Assembly: GCF_015223435.1 (NCBI RefSeq)
Contig: NZ_VHKO01000015.1
Location: 1-60,909 of the forward strand
Source of the DNA: Vibrio hibernica
GTDB taxonomy: Bacteria; Pseudomonadota; Gammaproteobacteria; Enterobacterales; Vibrionaceae
Direction of reading: 5' to 3'
Length of the DNA stretch: 60,909 nt
This document shows, in pieces, positions 10,525-20,307 of this stretch. How positions within the stretch are numbered: position 1 is the stretch's first letter; each line of letters begins with the position of its first letter. A program made the translations under genes and the position numbers. Under the pieces are notes generated by a model. The model was not told the DNA's origin. It searched no databases and worked only from the letters and a program-made list of their open reading frames with translations.

Positions 10525-11382
10525 ATGAAATTTAAAACCTTGAAATATTTTTCAACTTTGGTTGTTTTTGCGGTTGCAGTGAGCGCTGGTTGGTGGATGT
10601 GGAATTATTATATGCAGTCGCCATGGACCCGTGATGGCAAAATTCGAGCCGATGTGGTTGATATCGCCGCGAGGGTCAATGGTGTCGTACAAACTCTCGA
10701 TGTTGAAGAGAATCAGTTTGTTAAAAAAGGCGACTTGCTGATGACTATCGATCCAGAACCTTTTCTGATTGAAATCAATGAATCGAAAGCGGCGATGGAA
10801 ACGGCTCGAGTGACGGCTGAAAATGCACAGCGCGAGTATGTTCGTCGCCGTAATATGAAAGCGAGCGCTATCTCTAAAGAGGAGCTGGAATTGTCTCAAA
10901 GTAATGCACAAGCAACGGCTGCACAATACAAGCAAGCTCAAGGCGCCTTAGCAAAAGCTAACTGGGAACTGAGCCAAACGAAAGTCTATGCTCCCGTTGA
11001 TGGGTATATTAGTCACCTTAAAGTGCGCGAAGGCCGTTATGCATTGCTTGGTATTGCACTTATTGGTTTGATTGATGCTAATTCATTTTATGTGCAAGGT
11101 TATTTTGAAGAAACAAAACTAAAAAACATTAAGGAAGGTAGCCAAGCTGATATAACGTTGTTTTCTTCAAATCAAGTGCTCACGGGTAAAGTAAGCAGTA
11201 TTGGTCGTGGTATTGTGGATCAAAGTGAGATGGATTCATCAGAACTATTAGCTAATATCAAGCCTAATGTTCCTTGGGTTCAATTGGCTCAACGTGTTCC
11301 TGTTCGGATTAAACTGACTAATATACCAAAAGATTTACGCCTTATTGCCGGTACAACATGCAGCATTTCTATTCACTATTAA
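10525..11382 (+). CDS. aaeA: Periplasmic adaptor of aromatic-acid efflux pump (HlyD/AaeA family)
   Basis: Membrane fusion protein of about 285 residues that links an inner-membrane exporter to the outer membrane. One N-terminal membrane anchor is at residues 7-26. It has the SPWTRDGKIRADVVDIA start typical of AaeA, two lipoyl half-motifs (VVQTLDVEENQFVKKGDLL and KVYAPVDGYISHLKVREG) around a coiled-coil hairpin, then the beta-barrel part. I chose ATG 10525; an in-frame GTG lies three codons upstream. It sits between aaeX and aaeB. Substrates by family are aromatic carboxylic acids such as p-hydroxybenzoate, but specificity cannot be read from the sequence. Confidence 0.85.
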   Translation: MKFKTLKYFSTLVVFAVAVSAGWWMWNYYMQSPWTRDGKIRADVVDIAARVNGVVQTLDVEENQFVKKGDLLMTIDPEPFLIEINESKAAMETARVTAENAQREYVRRRNMKASAISKEELELSQSNAQATAAQYKQAQGALAKANWELSQTKVYAPVDGYISHLKVREGRYALLGIALIGLIDANSFYVQGYFEETKLKNIKEGSQADITLFSSNQVLTGKVSSIGRGIVDQSEMDSSELLANIKPNVPWVQLAQRVPVRIKLTNIPKDLRLIAGTTCSISIHY

Positions 11383-11392
11383 TGAGACAATT

Positions 11393-13498
11393 ATGAGTTT
11401 TCATTGGTTAGAATGGTCAAATACTCCTTGGGGAAAAGCGACTTCGTTTCAGTGGCGCTATGCCGTACGAAATGGGTTAGCGTTGACCCTTGCTTTATAT
11501 GTGGCACTTTTATTACAGTTAGATCAGCCTTATTGGGCGCTAACTTCGGCTGCTGTCGTGAGTTTTCCGACTTTTGGTGGAGTGATCAGTAAAAGTTTAG
11601 GCCGCGTATTTGGTAGTTTGATCGGGGCATATGCGGCTTATCACATTGTTGGCTATACATTAAGTGATCCTTGGCTATTAGTTTTTTATATGTCGGCCTG
11701 GATGGCGTTATGCACTTATGTTGCCAGTCATTATGAAAATAACGTGTCTTATGCCTTTTCACTCGCAGGGTACACCGCAGCAATTATTGGTTATAGCTTA
11801 GTTAACACTACGGATACACATTTGTTATTTGAAGTGACTCAAGCTCGCGTATGTGAAGTTATTGTTGGGATTTTATCTGGCGGGATCATGATGATGATTT
11901 TACCAAGTACTTCTGACGGGGTGACGTTAATCAGTACGCTACGACAAATGCAAACTCAGTTGCTTGATCATTTTGAGTTATTATCTCATCCAGATGCTTA
12001 TCATCCTGATGTGATAAACCCAGAAATGAATACCAAGATTCGCTTGTCACATGAAATTGTGATTGGCAAAATTTTATCCATGAACTTGCTTAGAATTCAG
12101 GCGTATTGGAGTCACTACCAACTTCGTTATCAAGACAGTTATTTGAACCATCTTCTTCAACAACAGTTGCAAATGACCAGCCATATATCAGGCTTACGAC
12201 GCATGTTAGTCAACTGGCCTCACCCTCCTGAGCATTTAGCCGCTGTGATACAAGAAATATTACAAGGTTTTAAACAAGGAGAGTTTGATCAATATAGTTT
12301 GTCGAAAAAACTTGCTGAAATAAAACCGACCGAAAATTCCGATTATCGTCATCATGCTTTTTGGTCTCGTTTTACGAAGTTTTGTAAATTATATTTGCGC
12401 TCTTCAGAAACCTTGCAAAGTATTGAAAGCACCTCTCAAGGCCAGCAGCGAGCTTTAGGTGTTATTCCTAAAACAAGCCGTGTTCGTCGCCATACTGATA
12501 CAATAGAAGCGCTTTATAATGGTTTCAGAACCTTTATTTGTCTATTTTGTTGCTGTGCTTTTTGGATAACATCGCAATGGGAAATGGGGGCTGGGGCTGC
12601 CACATTAGCCGCGGTGAGTTGCATTTTGAATGCTACTAGCCCTGCACCTTTTGTTGCAATTTCAACTATGTTTCGTTCTGTTTTATTACTTTGCGTTGCC
12701 ATCTTTTTGGTGAAGTTTGGCCTTATGATACAAATCAGTACCTTCACTCCCTTTGCTATTTTGCTTTTTATTACCATTACGACTATGGAACTTTTCAAGG
12801 TTCAATCGAAGAAAAATGCTGGCTTATGGGCACTATTAATCGTATTTATGGGAACATTTCTCTCGATAACGAATCCCCCAACCTATGATTATGGAAGCTT
12901 TGTTAATACTAATATCAGTATGATTGTTGGGATTTTATTTTCTGCAGTGGCATTTAATATTTTTAGACCAAGCTCTGATCGCCGTAAAGGATTAAGGATT
13001 GCTAAGGCCTTACGCCGAGACTTTCTAATGCAGCTAAAACGTAAGCCTATAATGGATAACTTTGAGTTTGAATCTTTGGTGTATAACCGAATTAACCGCT
13101 TAAGCCAAAGCAAAGATGAATGTACTCGACTTGGTCTATTACGTTTAGGCGTGGTGACATTAAACTGCCATCTTATTGTATGGCAGTTTCGCGATTTGCA
13201 CTCTAAAGAGGCGATGGCGGTTAGTCGAGATATTCAGGCTAATCTGTATAAGGTTATTGACTCGATAAAGATTAAGCAAGCTTGGTTTACCGCAAATGAC
13301 TGGCAATATCATTATTCACATGATGAAAATATATTCAACGAATCATTAGCGAATTTACTGGCTTTGAGTGAGTCGTTATCGGTGAAAAATCAAATGGCTC
13401 TAGCTGGAATGTGTTGGCGTTTGTACTGTTGCTTATTGCAATTAAAGCAAGTGGAGCTACCTCAAGACGATAAACAATTTGAATTGCAAGTTGAGTAA
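11393..13498 (+). CDS. aaeB: FUSC-family exporter subunit (AaeB-like)
   Basis: Inner-membrane transport protein of about 701 residues, partner of the upstream AaeA-like adaptor. Two hydrophobic halves (about residues 20-170 and 385-530), each with several membrane helices, are separated and followed by soluble helical regions, the FUSC/AaeB arrangement. The start ATG (MSFHWLEW) lies 10 bases after the aaeA stop, so translation is probably coupled. No LysR regulator of the AaeR type is adjacent; the nearest regulator gene is oxyR downstream. Confidence 0.85.
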   Translation: MSFHWLEWSNTPWGKATSFQWRYAVRNGLALTLALYVALLLQLDQPYWALTSAAVVSFPTFGGVISKSLGRVFGSLIGAYAAYHIVGYTLSDPWLLVFYMSAWMALCTYVASHYENNVSYAFSLAGYTAAIIGYSLVNTTDTHLLFEVTQARVCEVIVGILSGGIMMMILPSTSDGVTLISTLRQMQTQLLDHFELLSHPDAYHPDVINPEMNTKIRLSHEIVIGKILSMNLLRIQAYWSHYQLRYQDSYLNHLLQQQLQMTSHISGLRRMLVNWPHPPEHLAAVIQEILQGFKQGEFDQYSLSKKLAEIKPTENSDYRHHAFWSRFTKFCKLYLRSSETLQSIESTSQGQQRALGVIPKTSRVRRHTDTIEALYNGFRTFICLFCCCAFWITSQWEMGAGAATLAAVSCILNATSPAPFVAISTMFRSVLLLCVAIFLVKFGLMIQISTFTPFAILLFITITTMELFKVQSKKNAGLWALLIVFMGTFLSITNPPTYDYGSFVNTNISMIVGILFSAVAFNIFRPSSDRRKGLRIAKALRRDFLMQLKRKPIMDNFEFESLVYNRINRLSQSKDECTRLGLLRLGVVTLNCHLIVWQFRDLHSKEAMAVSRDIQANLYKVIDSIKIKQAWFTANDWQYHYSHDENIFNESLANLLALSESLSVKNQMALAGMCWRLYCCLLQLKQVELPQDDKQFELQVE

Positions 13499-13824
13499 TA
13501 TCTTACTGATAAATGTCTTTGAGTATTACCAGTTAGTGGTGGTACGCGTTGAAAGTTTGGTGTGAACACTAACACCAAGCTTTGAATTAATATAAAACTA
13601 ATAAATCAGCTTCATTGGTTTCTAGATCGTGCCATAACTCCCCACCCATCAGTAATAGTATGGCTTTATTCGTATAAGCCCCCAATCTGATTTTTTTAAA
13701 ATTCGTCATTATTTTTTTCATCAGCTTTTCCTTTGTTATTGTAGATATTATGGGATAAAAAATTTGATAGCCCTAGTCGTTTGGTGTTATCGTTTTGATA
13801 GTTATTATCTATGAAGGAAAGATC
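13499..13824. other. aaeB-oxyR intergenic region with stem-loop
   Basis: About 325 bases without a defensible gene. It holds a 12-bp stem-loop (13552-13563 with 13572-13583, one G-T pair), which could end aaeB transcription although no T-run follows. The rest is AT-rich and presumably carries the oxyR promoter, which I cannot place securely. Confidence 0.5.
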
Positions 13825-14709
13825 GTGAATATTCGAGACTTTGAGTACTTGGTAGCATTGGCTGAACATAAACACTTTCGTAAGGCTGCGGAAGCTTGCT
13901 TTGTCAGTCAACCAACCTTGAGCGGACAAATTCGTAAATTAGAAGATGAGCTTGGAACATCTTTACTTGAACGCAGCAGCCGTCGAGTGCTTTTCACTGA
14001 TTCTGGTTTGCAACTCGTTGCTCAAGCAAAACGTATTTTGAGTGAAGTGAAAACCTTTACTGATATGGCAAACTTGCAAGGTAAAGAGATGAGTGGGCCG
14101 CTGCATATAGGTTTTATTCCTACGGTTGGACCTTATCTGTTACCTAAAATTATTCTGCCGCTTAAGCAGGCTTTTCCTGATTTAGAATTGTTTTTACATG
14201 AAGCTCAGACCAATCAGTTGATCCGTCAGTTAGAAGAAGGACGGTTAGATTGTTTGATCTTGGCGTCGGTTGCTGAAACCGAGCCCTTTATTGAGCTGGA
14301 TATTTTTGAAGAACCATTAACCTTAGCAGTGCCTGAGACACATGAATGGGCGAAGCTTGACCAAGTTGACTTACAGCAATTGAGTGGTAGAACGGTGCTG
14401 TCTTTAGGGGATGGACACTGTTTGAGGGATCAGGCGCTTGGTTTCTGTTTTGCTGCTGGTGCACGTGATGATGATCGCTTTAAAGCCACCAGCTTAGAGA
14501 CGCTGCGTAATATGGTTGCAGCAGGAGGTGGGATCACATTATTGCCTCAACTGGCTATCCCTATTGAGAAAGTGAAAGACGGGGTGTGTTATTTACCTGC
14601 GGTGAATCCTACACCCTCACGAAAACTGGTGCTGGTTTATCGCCCAGGTTCACCGTTGAAAAAGCGCTTTCAGCAGTTGGCAACATTTATTAGCCAACAG
14701 ATAAGTTAA
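13825..14709 (+). CDS. oxyR: Hydrogen-peroxide sensing regulator OxyR
   Basis: LysR-type transcription factor activated by disulfide formation under peroxide stress. The product is 294 residues from a GTG start (MNIRDFEYLVAL) behind AAGGAAAG; the in-frame ATG ten codons upstream gives a non-conserved extension. The winged HTH is at about residues 1-60. The redox cysteines fall at Cys199 and Cys208 in DGHCLRDQALGFC, the same numbering as the E. coli protein. It is a single gene with a bidirectional terminator downstream; the neighbouring aaeXAB is not an obvious target. Confidence 0.95.
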   Translation: MNIRDFEYLVALAEHKHFRKAAEACFVSQPTLSGQIRKLEDELGTSLLERSSRRVLFTDSGLQLVAQAKRILSEVKTFTDMANLQGKEMSGPLHIGFIPTVGPYLLPKIILPLKQAFPDLELFLHEAQTNQLIRQLEEGRLDCLILASVAETEPFIELDIFEEPLTLAVPETHEWAKLDQVDLQQLSGRTVLSLGDGHCLRDQALGFCFAAGARDDDRFKATSLETLRNMVAAGGGITLLPQLAIPIEKVKDGVCYLPAVNPTPSRKLVLVYRPGSPLKKRFQQLATFISQQIS

Positions 14710-14740
14710 TACTCGTTAATGAGTGAATTGATATAAATAA

Positions 14741-14770
14741 AAAATGGCCTCTATCATTAGAGGCCATTTT
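14741..14770. terminator. Bidirectional terminator between oxyR and mrcA
   Basis: A perfect 12-bp stem, AAAATGGCCTCT / AGAGGCCATTTT, with a 6-nt loop and A/T runs on both sides. It separates two convergent genes and can serve both. Confidence 0.85.
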
Positions 14771-14815
14771 ATTAACATTGTTATAGGATATTAACGAAAG
14801 TTGATATCTCCAGAA

Positions 14816-17407
14816 TTAGAATAAGCTGTCGCCATCTTCATCTTCAGTATACAAGTTATTGGTTGCAGCATCGGGTTCATATTCTGTTGGTTGAGTCCCT
14901 ACCGCAAAATATTCCCACATCGATGAATTATCATTTTTATGTGTTAATAAACCACTTTCACGGTCAATACGCACACGAATAATACCCTCAGGTAATTGCA
15001 GATCTTTTTCAGGGACATCTTTCAATGCCACTTTCATAAAGTTCACCCATGCTGGTTGAGCAGTTGTACCACCTGACTCGCCACCATTGTATTGCTCTTT
15101 TCGTGTGAAGTTAGGATTTGCACCTGTATAGCCAAGTGGTCGATTCGCTTGGTCAAATCCAACCCAGGTCGTGGCGACAATACCGGGGCCGTAACCGTTA
15201 TACCATGTATCAATCGAGTCATTGGTTGTACCGGTTTTGCCACCGATATCACGGCGTTTGAGTGCTTGACCACGCCAGCCTGTACCATTCCAACCTGTCT
15301 TATTACTCCATAAGCCACCACCCCAAATATTGCTGTACATCATTTGACGTACTAGGAATGCTGTCTGTGGTGAAATGATTTTTTCGGCGTAATTTGGCTC
15401 TTCTTGGGTACCTTCGTTATCAATGGTAATTGGGTCATGTGAGCAATCAGAGGTGCAAACACGAGTCGGATTGGCTCTGAACAGTAATTCGCCATAAGGA
15501 TCATTAACATGATCAATATAGAAAGGTTTTACATAGTAACCACCGTTGGCAAAAGCGGCGATACCTTGCGCCATTTTGATTGGGGTCAAGCTACCAGCGC
15601 CAAGTGCTACGGTTTCTGAATGCGGCAGTTTTTCTGGGTCAAAACCAAAGCGAGGTAAGTAGTCCAGCACATCATCTAAACCAACACGGCGCAGTGTACG
15701 AACCGCCATGACGTTTTTTGATTGCGCTAATCCACGACGAAGCATGGTTGGTCCTAAGTAAACTGGTGGAGAGTTCTTCGGTCTCCATGCTGTGCCTTGT
15801 CCTTTATCCCATTGATTAATCGGTGCGTCATTAACTAAGGTCGCAAGGGTTAATCCTTTATCAATGGCCGATGAGTAAATGAACGGTTTAATACTTGAAC
15901 CGACCTGACGCTCTGCCATGGTGGCTCGGTCAAACTTACTGTGGGTGAAGTTAAAGCCACCGACTAAAGATAGAACCGCGCCATCATCTGGGTTTAGTGC
16001 GACAAAAGCGGTATTAACAATAGGCACTTGGCTAAGTTGCCACGTCATTACTGGCTGTGCATCCTTGGCTTTTTCAGCTGCTTTCGCATTATCCGTCTCA
16101 TCGTCAGTTGTTGCTGTATCGTCTGACGCTTCGGTTGGTACGGCTACTGGTTCTTCATGTAATACGCCAAAGGGACGAACCCAAATAGCTTGACCAACTG
16201 CGAGAATATTTGATGCTCTCGACGGTGGTGGACCTTGGTATTTATCATTGTAATATTTACGCGCCCATTTTAGTCCATCCCATTGAATAGTCTGTGATCC
16301 GCGATGCTTGATGTAGACCGTTGCAGATTGGTTATTAACACTGGTGACGATGGCAGGGTGCACCAAACCAAAGGTTGGTTGTTTATTTAAATATGCATCC
16401 ATTTCATCTTGAGATAGAGCAGACTGATCTTTCTTCCACAATTCAGCGGTTGCACCACGATAACCATGTCTCTCGTCATAATTAAATAAGTTACCTATAG
16501 CCGCTTCGTTGGCCGCTTCTTGTAAATCAGACTTAACCGTTGTGTAGATCTTCATACCAGAAGAATAAGCATCATCACCATATTTTTTTACTGCCCAAGA
16601 GCGAGCAAGTTCAGCAACATACGGGGCATTAACTTCAATTTTTTCGCCGTGATACTTTCCATCAATTGGTTCGGCATCTGCTTCATCAAATTCGGCTTGT
16701 GTGATGTATTTTTCATCAAGCATACGAAGTAATACAACGTGTCGGCGTGTAGTGGCACGATCGATAGAGTAAATCGGATTCATGGTTGAAGGGGCTTTTG
16801 GTAGGCCGGCAATAATGGCCATTTGTCCTAACGTGAGATCTTTAGGTGCTTTGCCAAAATAGGTTAATGATGCGGCACCGACTCCATAAGAGCGATAGCC
16901 TAAATAAATTTTATTTAAGTACAGCTCTAAAATTTCGTCTTTATTTAAAACTTGCTCAATATGAATAGCGATAAAGATTTCTTTAATTTTACGTATGATC
17001 TTTTTGTCATTGGTGAGGAAGAAATTTCGAGCAAGCTGCTGGGTGATAGTACTTGCGCCTTGTTTGGCATGACCAGAAATAGCGACAACCAAAGCAGCAC
17101 GAGTGATCCCGATTGGATCAATACCATAGTGAGAATAGAAACGACTATCTTCTGTTGCGATGAAAGCTTCCCTCATTTGTATAGGAATATCATCGAGTTT
17201 CAGCGGTATGCGTCGTTTTTCACCGAACTGAGCAATTAGCTTATCGTCTTGACTGAAAACTTGCATTGGGGTTTGTAACTGCACGTCTTTTAACGTTGCG
17301 ACATCTGGGAGCTGAGGTTTCAGGTAAAAATAAAACCCAAAAATTGTTGTCACTCCAAGAATAATGCAAATTAATGAAAATATAAGCAATGGCTTTATGA
17401 ACTTCAC
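14816..17407 (-). CDS. mrcA: Penicillin-binding protein 1A, bifunctional peptidoglycan glycosyltransferase/transpeptidase
   Basis: Class A PBP that polymerises and cross-links peptidoglycan; inner membrane, periplasmic catalytic domains. An N-terminal membrane helix follows the start. The glycosyltransferase (GT51) motifs are EDSRFYSHYGID and QGASTITQQLARNFF. The transpeptidase motifs are GSSIKPF (SxxK), SKN and GGKTGTT (KTG). I chose a GTG start (product about 863 residues, MKFIKPLLIF) preceded by AGGGA; upstream in-frame ATG 17467 would add a non-conserved tail of 20 residues. It is divergent from pilM, the usual Vibrio and Pseudomonas order. Confidence 0.95.
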   Translation of the reverse strand: MKFIKPLLIFSLICIILGVTTIFGFYFYLKPQLPDVATLKDVQLQTPMQVFSQDDKLIAQFGEKRRIPLKLDDIPIQMREAFIATEDSRFYSHYGIDPIGITRAALVVAISGHAKQGASTITQQLARNFFLTNDKKIIRKIKEIFIAIHIEQVLNKDEILELYLNKIYLGYRSYGVGAASLTYFGKAPKDLTLGQMAIIAGLPKAPSTMNPIYSIDRATTRRHVVLLRMLDEKYITQAEFDEADAEPIDGKYHGEKIEVNAPYVAELARSWAVKKYGDDAYSSGMKIYTTVKSDLQEAANEAAIGNLFNYDERHGYRGATAELWKKDQSALSQDEMDAYLNKQPTFGLVHPAIVTSVNNQSATVYIKHRGSQTIQWDGLKWARKYYNDKYQGPPPSRASNILAVGQAIWVRPFGVLHEEPVAVPTEASDDTATTDDETDNAKAAEKAKDAQPVMTWQLSQVPIVNTAFVALNPDDGAVLSLVGGFNFTHSKFDRATMAERQVGSSIKPFIYSSAIDKGLTLATLVNDAPINQWDKGQGTAWRPKNSPPVYLGPTMLRRGLAQSKNVMAVRTLRRVGLDDVLDYLPRFGFDPEKLPHSETVALGAGSLTPIKMAQGIAAFANGGYYVKPFYIDHVNDPYGELLFRANPTRVCTSDCSHDPITIDNEGTQEEPNYAEKIISPQTAFLVRQMMYSNIWGGGLWSNKTGWNGTGWRGQALKRRDIGGKTGTTNDSIDTWYNGYGPGIVATTWVGFDQANRPLGYTGANPNFTRKEQYNGGESGGTTAQPAWVNFMKVALKDVPEKDLQLPEGIIRVRIDRESGLLTHKNDNSSMWEYFAVGTQPTEYEPDAATNNLYTEDEDGDSLF

Positions 17408-17551
17408 CGGATATTCCCTGATTGTATGAGGATGTGTTGATATAAACACCTGTACAGTAGGCGTCATATTAGCATAACGCTAAATAAATTCGTTCTTAAC
17501 TTTATTCCAATTTTTTTAAGAGTACGAATATTCTAGTTGGAGCCTAGGTAA

Positions 17552-18592
17552 ATGGGTAAATCTGTTGTTACAGGCATAGATATTGGTCATCACAGTATTA
17601 AAGCGGTCGTGATGAAATCAGCCGGAGATCAGTTTGAACTGGTGAGTTATAAAGAACTACCAGTTACGGAAGGTATTTTTTCAGAAAACCATACCTTTAG
17701 TCATCAGAGTATTGTTAAAAAATTAAAAGAATTAAAAGAATTAAAAAAACACTTACCTTTGCTGTCTCGCCAAGTTTGTTTATCACTTCCTGATAATGCT
17801 GTTATTAGTAAGGTTTTACATATTGATAGTGAGTTAGAAGGTAGAGAGAAAGAATTTGCTATTTATCAAGTATTCGGCCAGCAATCGCCATTTCCGATTG
17901 AAGATCTAAGTTTAGATTATGTTCAAGTGGATCAAGACACCTTAAAGCGTAGCGCTACAGCAACCTATCAAGTTTATGCCACGCGTAAAGAAGTTGTCGA
18001 AAATCGAATTGATATGCTTAAAAAATCGGGATTAAAACCGATAGCTTTTGATTTGCAGTCTCATGGGTTATTACGCGTTTGGCAATTGGCTTCGCAACAA
18101 AACGAAGAAAAACAATCTTGGTTATTGGTGGATATTGGATTGACTCAAACCTCTCTTTGTATTCTTCCACAAGGGCGTCCAGCTTATTACAAAGATTTGC
18201 CTTATGGTTTGAATAATAAACCAGTTTCTCTTGCTATGGCATCGTTACAGGACCAGGAAATTACTGCTACCGATATTAATGACCATACGGATGAATTTAT
18301 TTCCGAGTTAGTCGAGCGTTTGACCCGTCAAATTAGTTTGTATGGTTCGGTCAACCAGCAGAAAAAAATTGAAGGTATCTGGTTGACTGGTGGTGGGGCC
18401 TGTATTGCTGGAATAGAGGACGCACTGACGCAACAATTGCAGTTGCCGGTAGATGTATTAAATCCATTTCAGTTAGTTCAGTAGCATCAGAATAAAAATA
18501 AAGACATAGATGCAGAAGCTTGCATTTTTAGTGTTGCAACAGGTTTAGCCATTCGTGGTTTGCAGTGGCAAAGGAGGGGAAATGTTGCATGA
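17552..18592 (+). pseudogene. pilM: pilM, type IV pilus assembly ATPase-like protein, interrupted by in-frame TAG
   Basis: PilM is the cytoplasmic, actin-like partner of PilN in the type IVa pilus alignment complex. Residues 1-310 read as normal PilM (GIDIGHHSIKAVVMK start, LTGGGACIAGIEDAL near the end), then a TAG at 18482-18484. The same frame continues for 35 codons with DAEACIFSVATGLAIRG, which is the conserved C-terminal segment of PilM, to a TGA at 18590-18592 overlapping pilN by 11 bases. The restored length is 346 residues, close to the usual size. The gene therefore carries a nonsense mutation removing the last tenth. A functional truncated protein or readthrough cannot be excluded; a base-call error is possible, but pilO is hit too. 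Confidence 0.85.
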
Positions 18593-19175
18593 CATTAATC
18601 TCTTGCCGTGGCGAGAAGAGAAAAGGCAAGAATACAAGCAGCGTTTTTACGGCATGGTTGTTCTTGGTGTGCTGGTAGCGATTGGATTGCAGTGGTTTGG
18701 CAGTTTGTATATTGATCATCTTAAGACTCAACAAAAGGCTCGGAATCAACAATTACAAGCTTATGTTCAAGAGTTAGATAAACAGTTGATTAATTTAAAA
18801 GCCATTGAAGCTAAACATAAGTCGATTTTGACTCGTTTGCGCTTGGTTGAGTCATTGCAAAATGAGCGAAATAAAACCACCGATTTTATGAATCTCATGC
18901 CGGAGCTTGTTCCTGAAGGCGTTTATGTCGATAAGATGAAAATGAATGGGCGAGATGTTGAAATTGGTGGGATAAGCGACAGTACCGCACGTTTGGCGAC
19001 CATGTTGGATAACTTTGAAAATTCCGCTTGGCTGATGAATATAGAGATGCATTCGATAGTGTCTGGAAAGGTGGTTTTTGGCAAAAAATTTCAAACAGTT
19101 AAGGTGTCATTTCGATTTGAATCAAAGCCACTTGAAGTCGGTTTAGATAAACCCTCCTTGAAGGGAGCTAAATAA
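18582..19175 (+). CDS. pilN: Type IV pilus inner-membrane assembly protein PilN
   Basis: About 197 residues; binds PilM through its short cytoplasmic N-terminus (HDINLLPWREEKR, the conserved INLLPWR motif) and pairs with PilO in the periplasm. One membrane helix at about residues 22-45, then a coiled coil and a ferredoxin-like domain. The start ATG follows AAGGAGGGG, an excellent ribosome-binding site. Its end overlaps the pilO start by one base (TAATG). It appears intact although both partners, pilM and pilO, carry in-frame stops. Confidence 0.93.
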   Translation: MLHDINLLPWREEKRQEYKQRFYGMVVLGVLVAIGLQWFGSLYIDHLKTQQKARNQQLQAYVQELDKQLINLKAIEAKHKSILTRLRLVESLQNERNKTTDFMNLMPELVPEGVYVDKMKMNGRDVEIGGISDSTARLATMLDNFENSAWLMNIEMHSIVSGKVVFGKKFQTVKVSFRFESKPLEVGLDKPSLKGAK

Positions 19176-19762
19176 TGATCGATTTTCGTGATTTAGATTT
19201 TGAAGAAATGCCTGAATGGCCAGTACTCCCGCAAATGCTCATCATTGGAGCGTTAGTTGTTTTGTTGCAACTGTTTGGCGCGTGGTTCTATTTGATGCCT
19301 CAGCACGATGAGCTGGAGCAAATTCGACAACAAGAAGTGACATTAAAAAGCTCTATTCGAATAAAAGCGATTAAGGTTGCTGCATTGCCACAGCTGCAAG
19401 CCCAATTGAATGAATTAAACACTCGTTATGAATTTTTACTTAAGTAACTACCAGTACAAAAAGAACTCGCGAGCATGTTGTCATCGGTGAACGATTTAGG
19501 TCTTAAAAATAGTTTGTCATTTACTCGTGTCGATTGGGGGGAGAAGCAAGTGCAAGAGTTTTTGTATCGATTACCTCTCAATATTGAATTGACCGGAAAT
19601 TACGACAATATCGGCCAGCTCTCAGAGGCTATTGCGACGTTGCCTCGAATTATTAGCTTACATGATGTGGAATGGAATCGCGTGAGCCAAGAAAGTTCAA
19701 CATTGCACTTTAGGGTGAGGGCGTATACCTATCAGTTTAAACCTGAGGAAACTAAGAAATGA
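19175..19762 (+). pseudogene. pilO: pilO, type IV pilus alignment protein, interrupted by in-frame TAA
   Basis: PilO dimerises with PilN in the periplasm. The first 90 residues contain the N-terminal membrane helix (LIIGALVVLLQLFGAWFYL) and coiled coil. A TAA at 19445-19447 stops translation. The same frame then continues without a break as LPVQKELASMLSSVNDLGL through the conserved periplasmic domain to a TGA overlapping pilP by 4 bases. The restored length, 195 residues, fits the family. CAA to TAA is a single transition. Internal restart at ATG 19475 would give a protein lacking the membrane anchor. The call is a nonsense-mutated gene. Confidence 0.87.
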
Positions 19763-20268
19763 GGACATATTGGGTTCTAGTCGCTTCAATATTATTAATT
19801 GGGTGTGAACAAGAAGGCGGCTCTATTCCTGCATTTATTTCTCAAGTTGAAAGTCAATCACGTAAAGAAATAGCGCAGCTCACCCCTGAAGCCGTTTTTA
19901 GTGCCACGACTTATCAAGCCCAAATTGAGCGCTCTCCCTTTGTCTTACCTGAAGTGGCTGTAATTGCCAATCAACCTAGAGCGAAACAAGATTGTTGGCA
20001 ACCAGGTTCTAGAAATAAAACCGGGATATTGGAGACTTTTTCATTAGATAAACTGCATCTACGCGGTGTGATGGGAAACAAAAACAATATTTCAGGTTTA
20101 ATTCAGACGCCAGTGGGAAGTGTGGTGAAAGTCCAGCAGGGGGAATATGTGGGGTTAAACAACGGCCGTGTGGCAGAAGTTACCTCAAAATATATTTTAA
20201 TTAAAGAAACCTTGCCTGATGGTCTGGGCTGTTGGCTGCAGCGTAGCGTCAAGCTTGCGCTGAAATGA
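19759..20268 (+). CDS. pilP: Type IV pilus lipoprotein PilP
   Basis: About 169 residues, with a lipoprotein-type signal peptide (ASILLIGCEQEGG, lipobox cysteine near residue 16). It stabilises the PilN/PilO complex and contacts the secretin PilQ. The C-terminal beta domain (SLDKLHLRGVMGNKNNISGLI, then GSVVKVQQGEYVGLNNGRV) is typical. The start ATG overlaps the pilO TGA. No disruption is seen. Confidence 0.92.
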   Translation: MRTYWVLVASILLIGCEQEGGSIPAFISQVESQSRKEIAQLTPEAVFSATTYQAQIERSPFVLPEVAVIANQPRAKQDCWQPGSRNKTGILETFSLDKLHLRGVMGNKNNISGLIQTPVGSVVKVQQGEYVGLNNGRVAEVTSKYILIKETLPDGLGCWLQRSVKLALK

Positions 20269-20307
20269 TGATTTCAACCTATTAACAATTTATTGAGTAC
20301 TTAAGAT

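Noticed and set aside
17552..19762. Stop codons in pilM and pilO as evidence of reassigned TAG/TAA codons
   Set aside because: TAA and TAG end many intact genes in this window (argC, argG, ppc, rpe, aroB), so both are ordinary stops.
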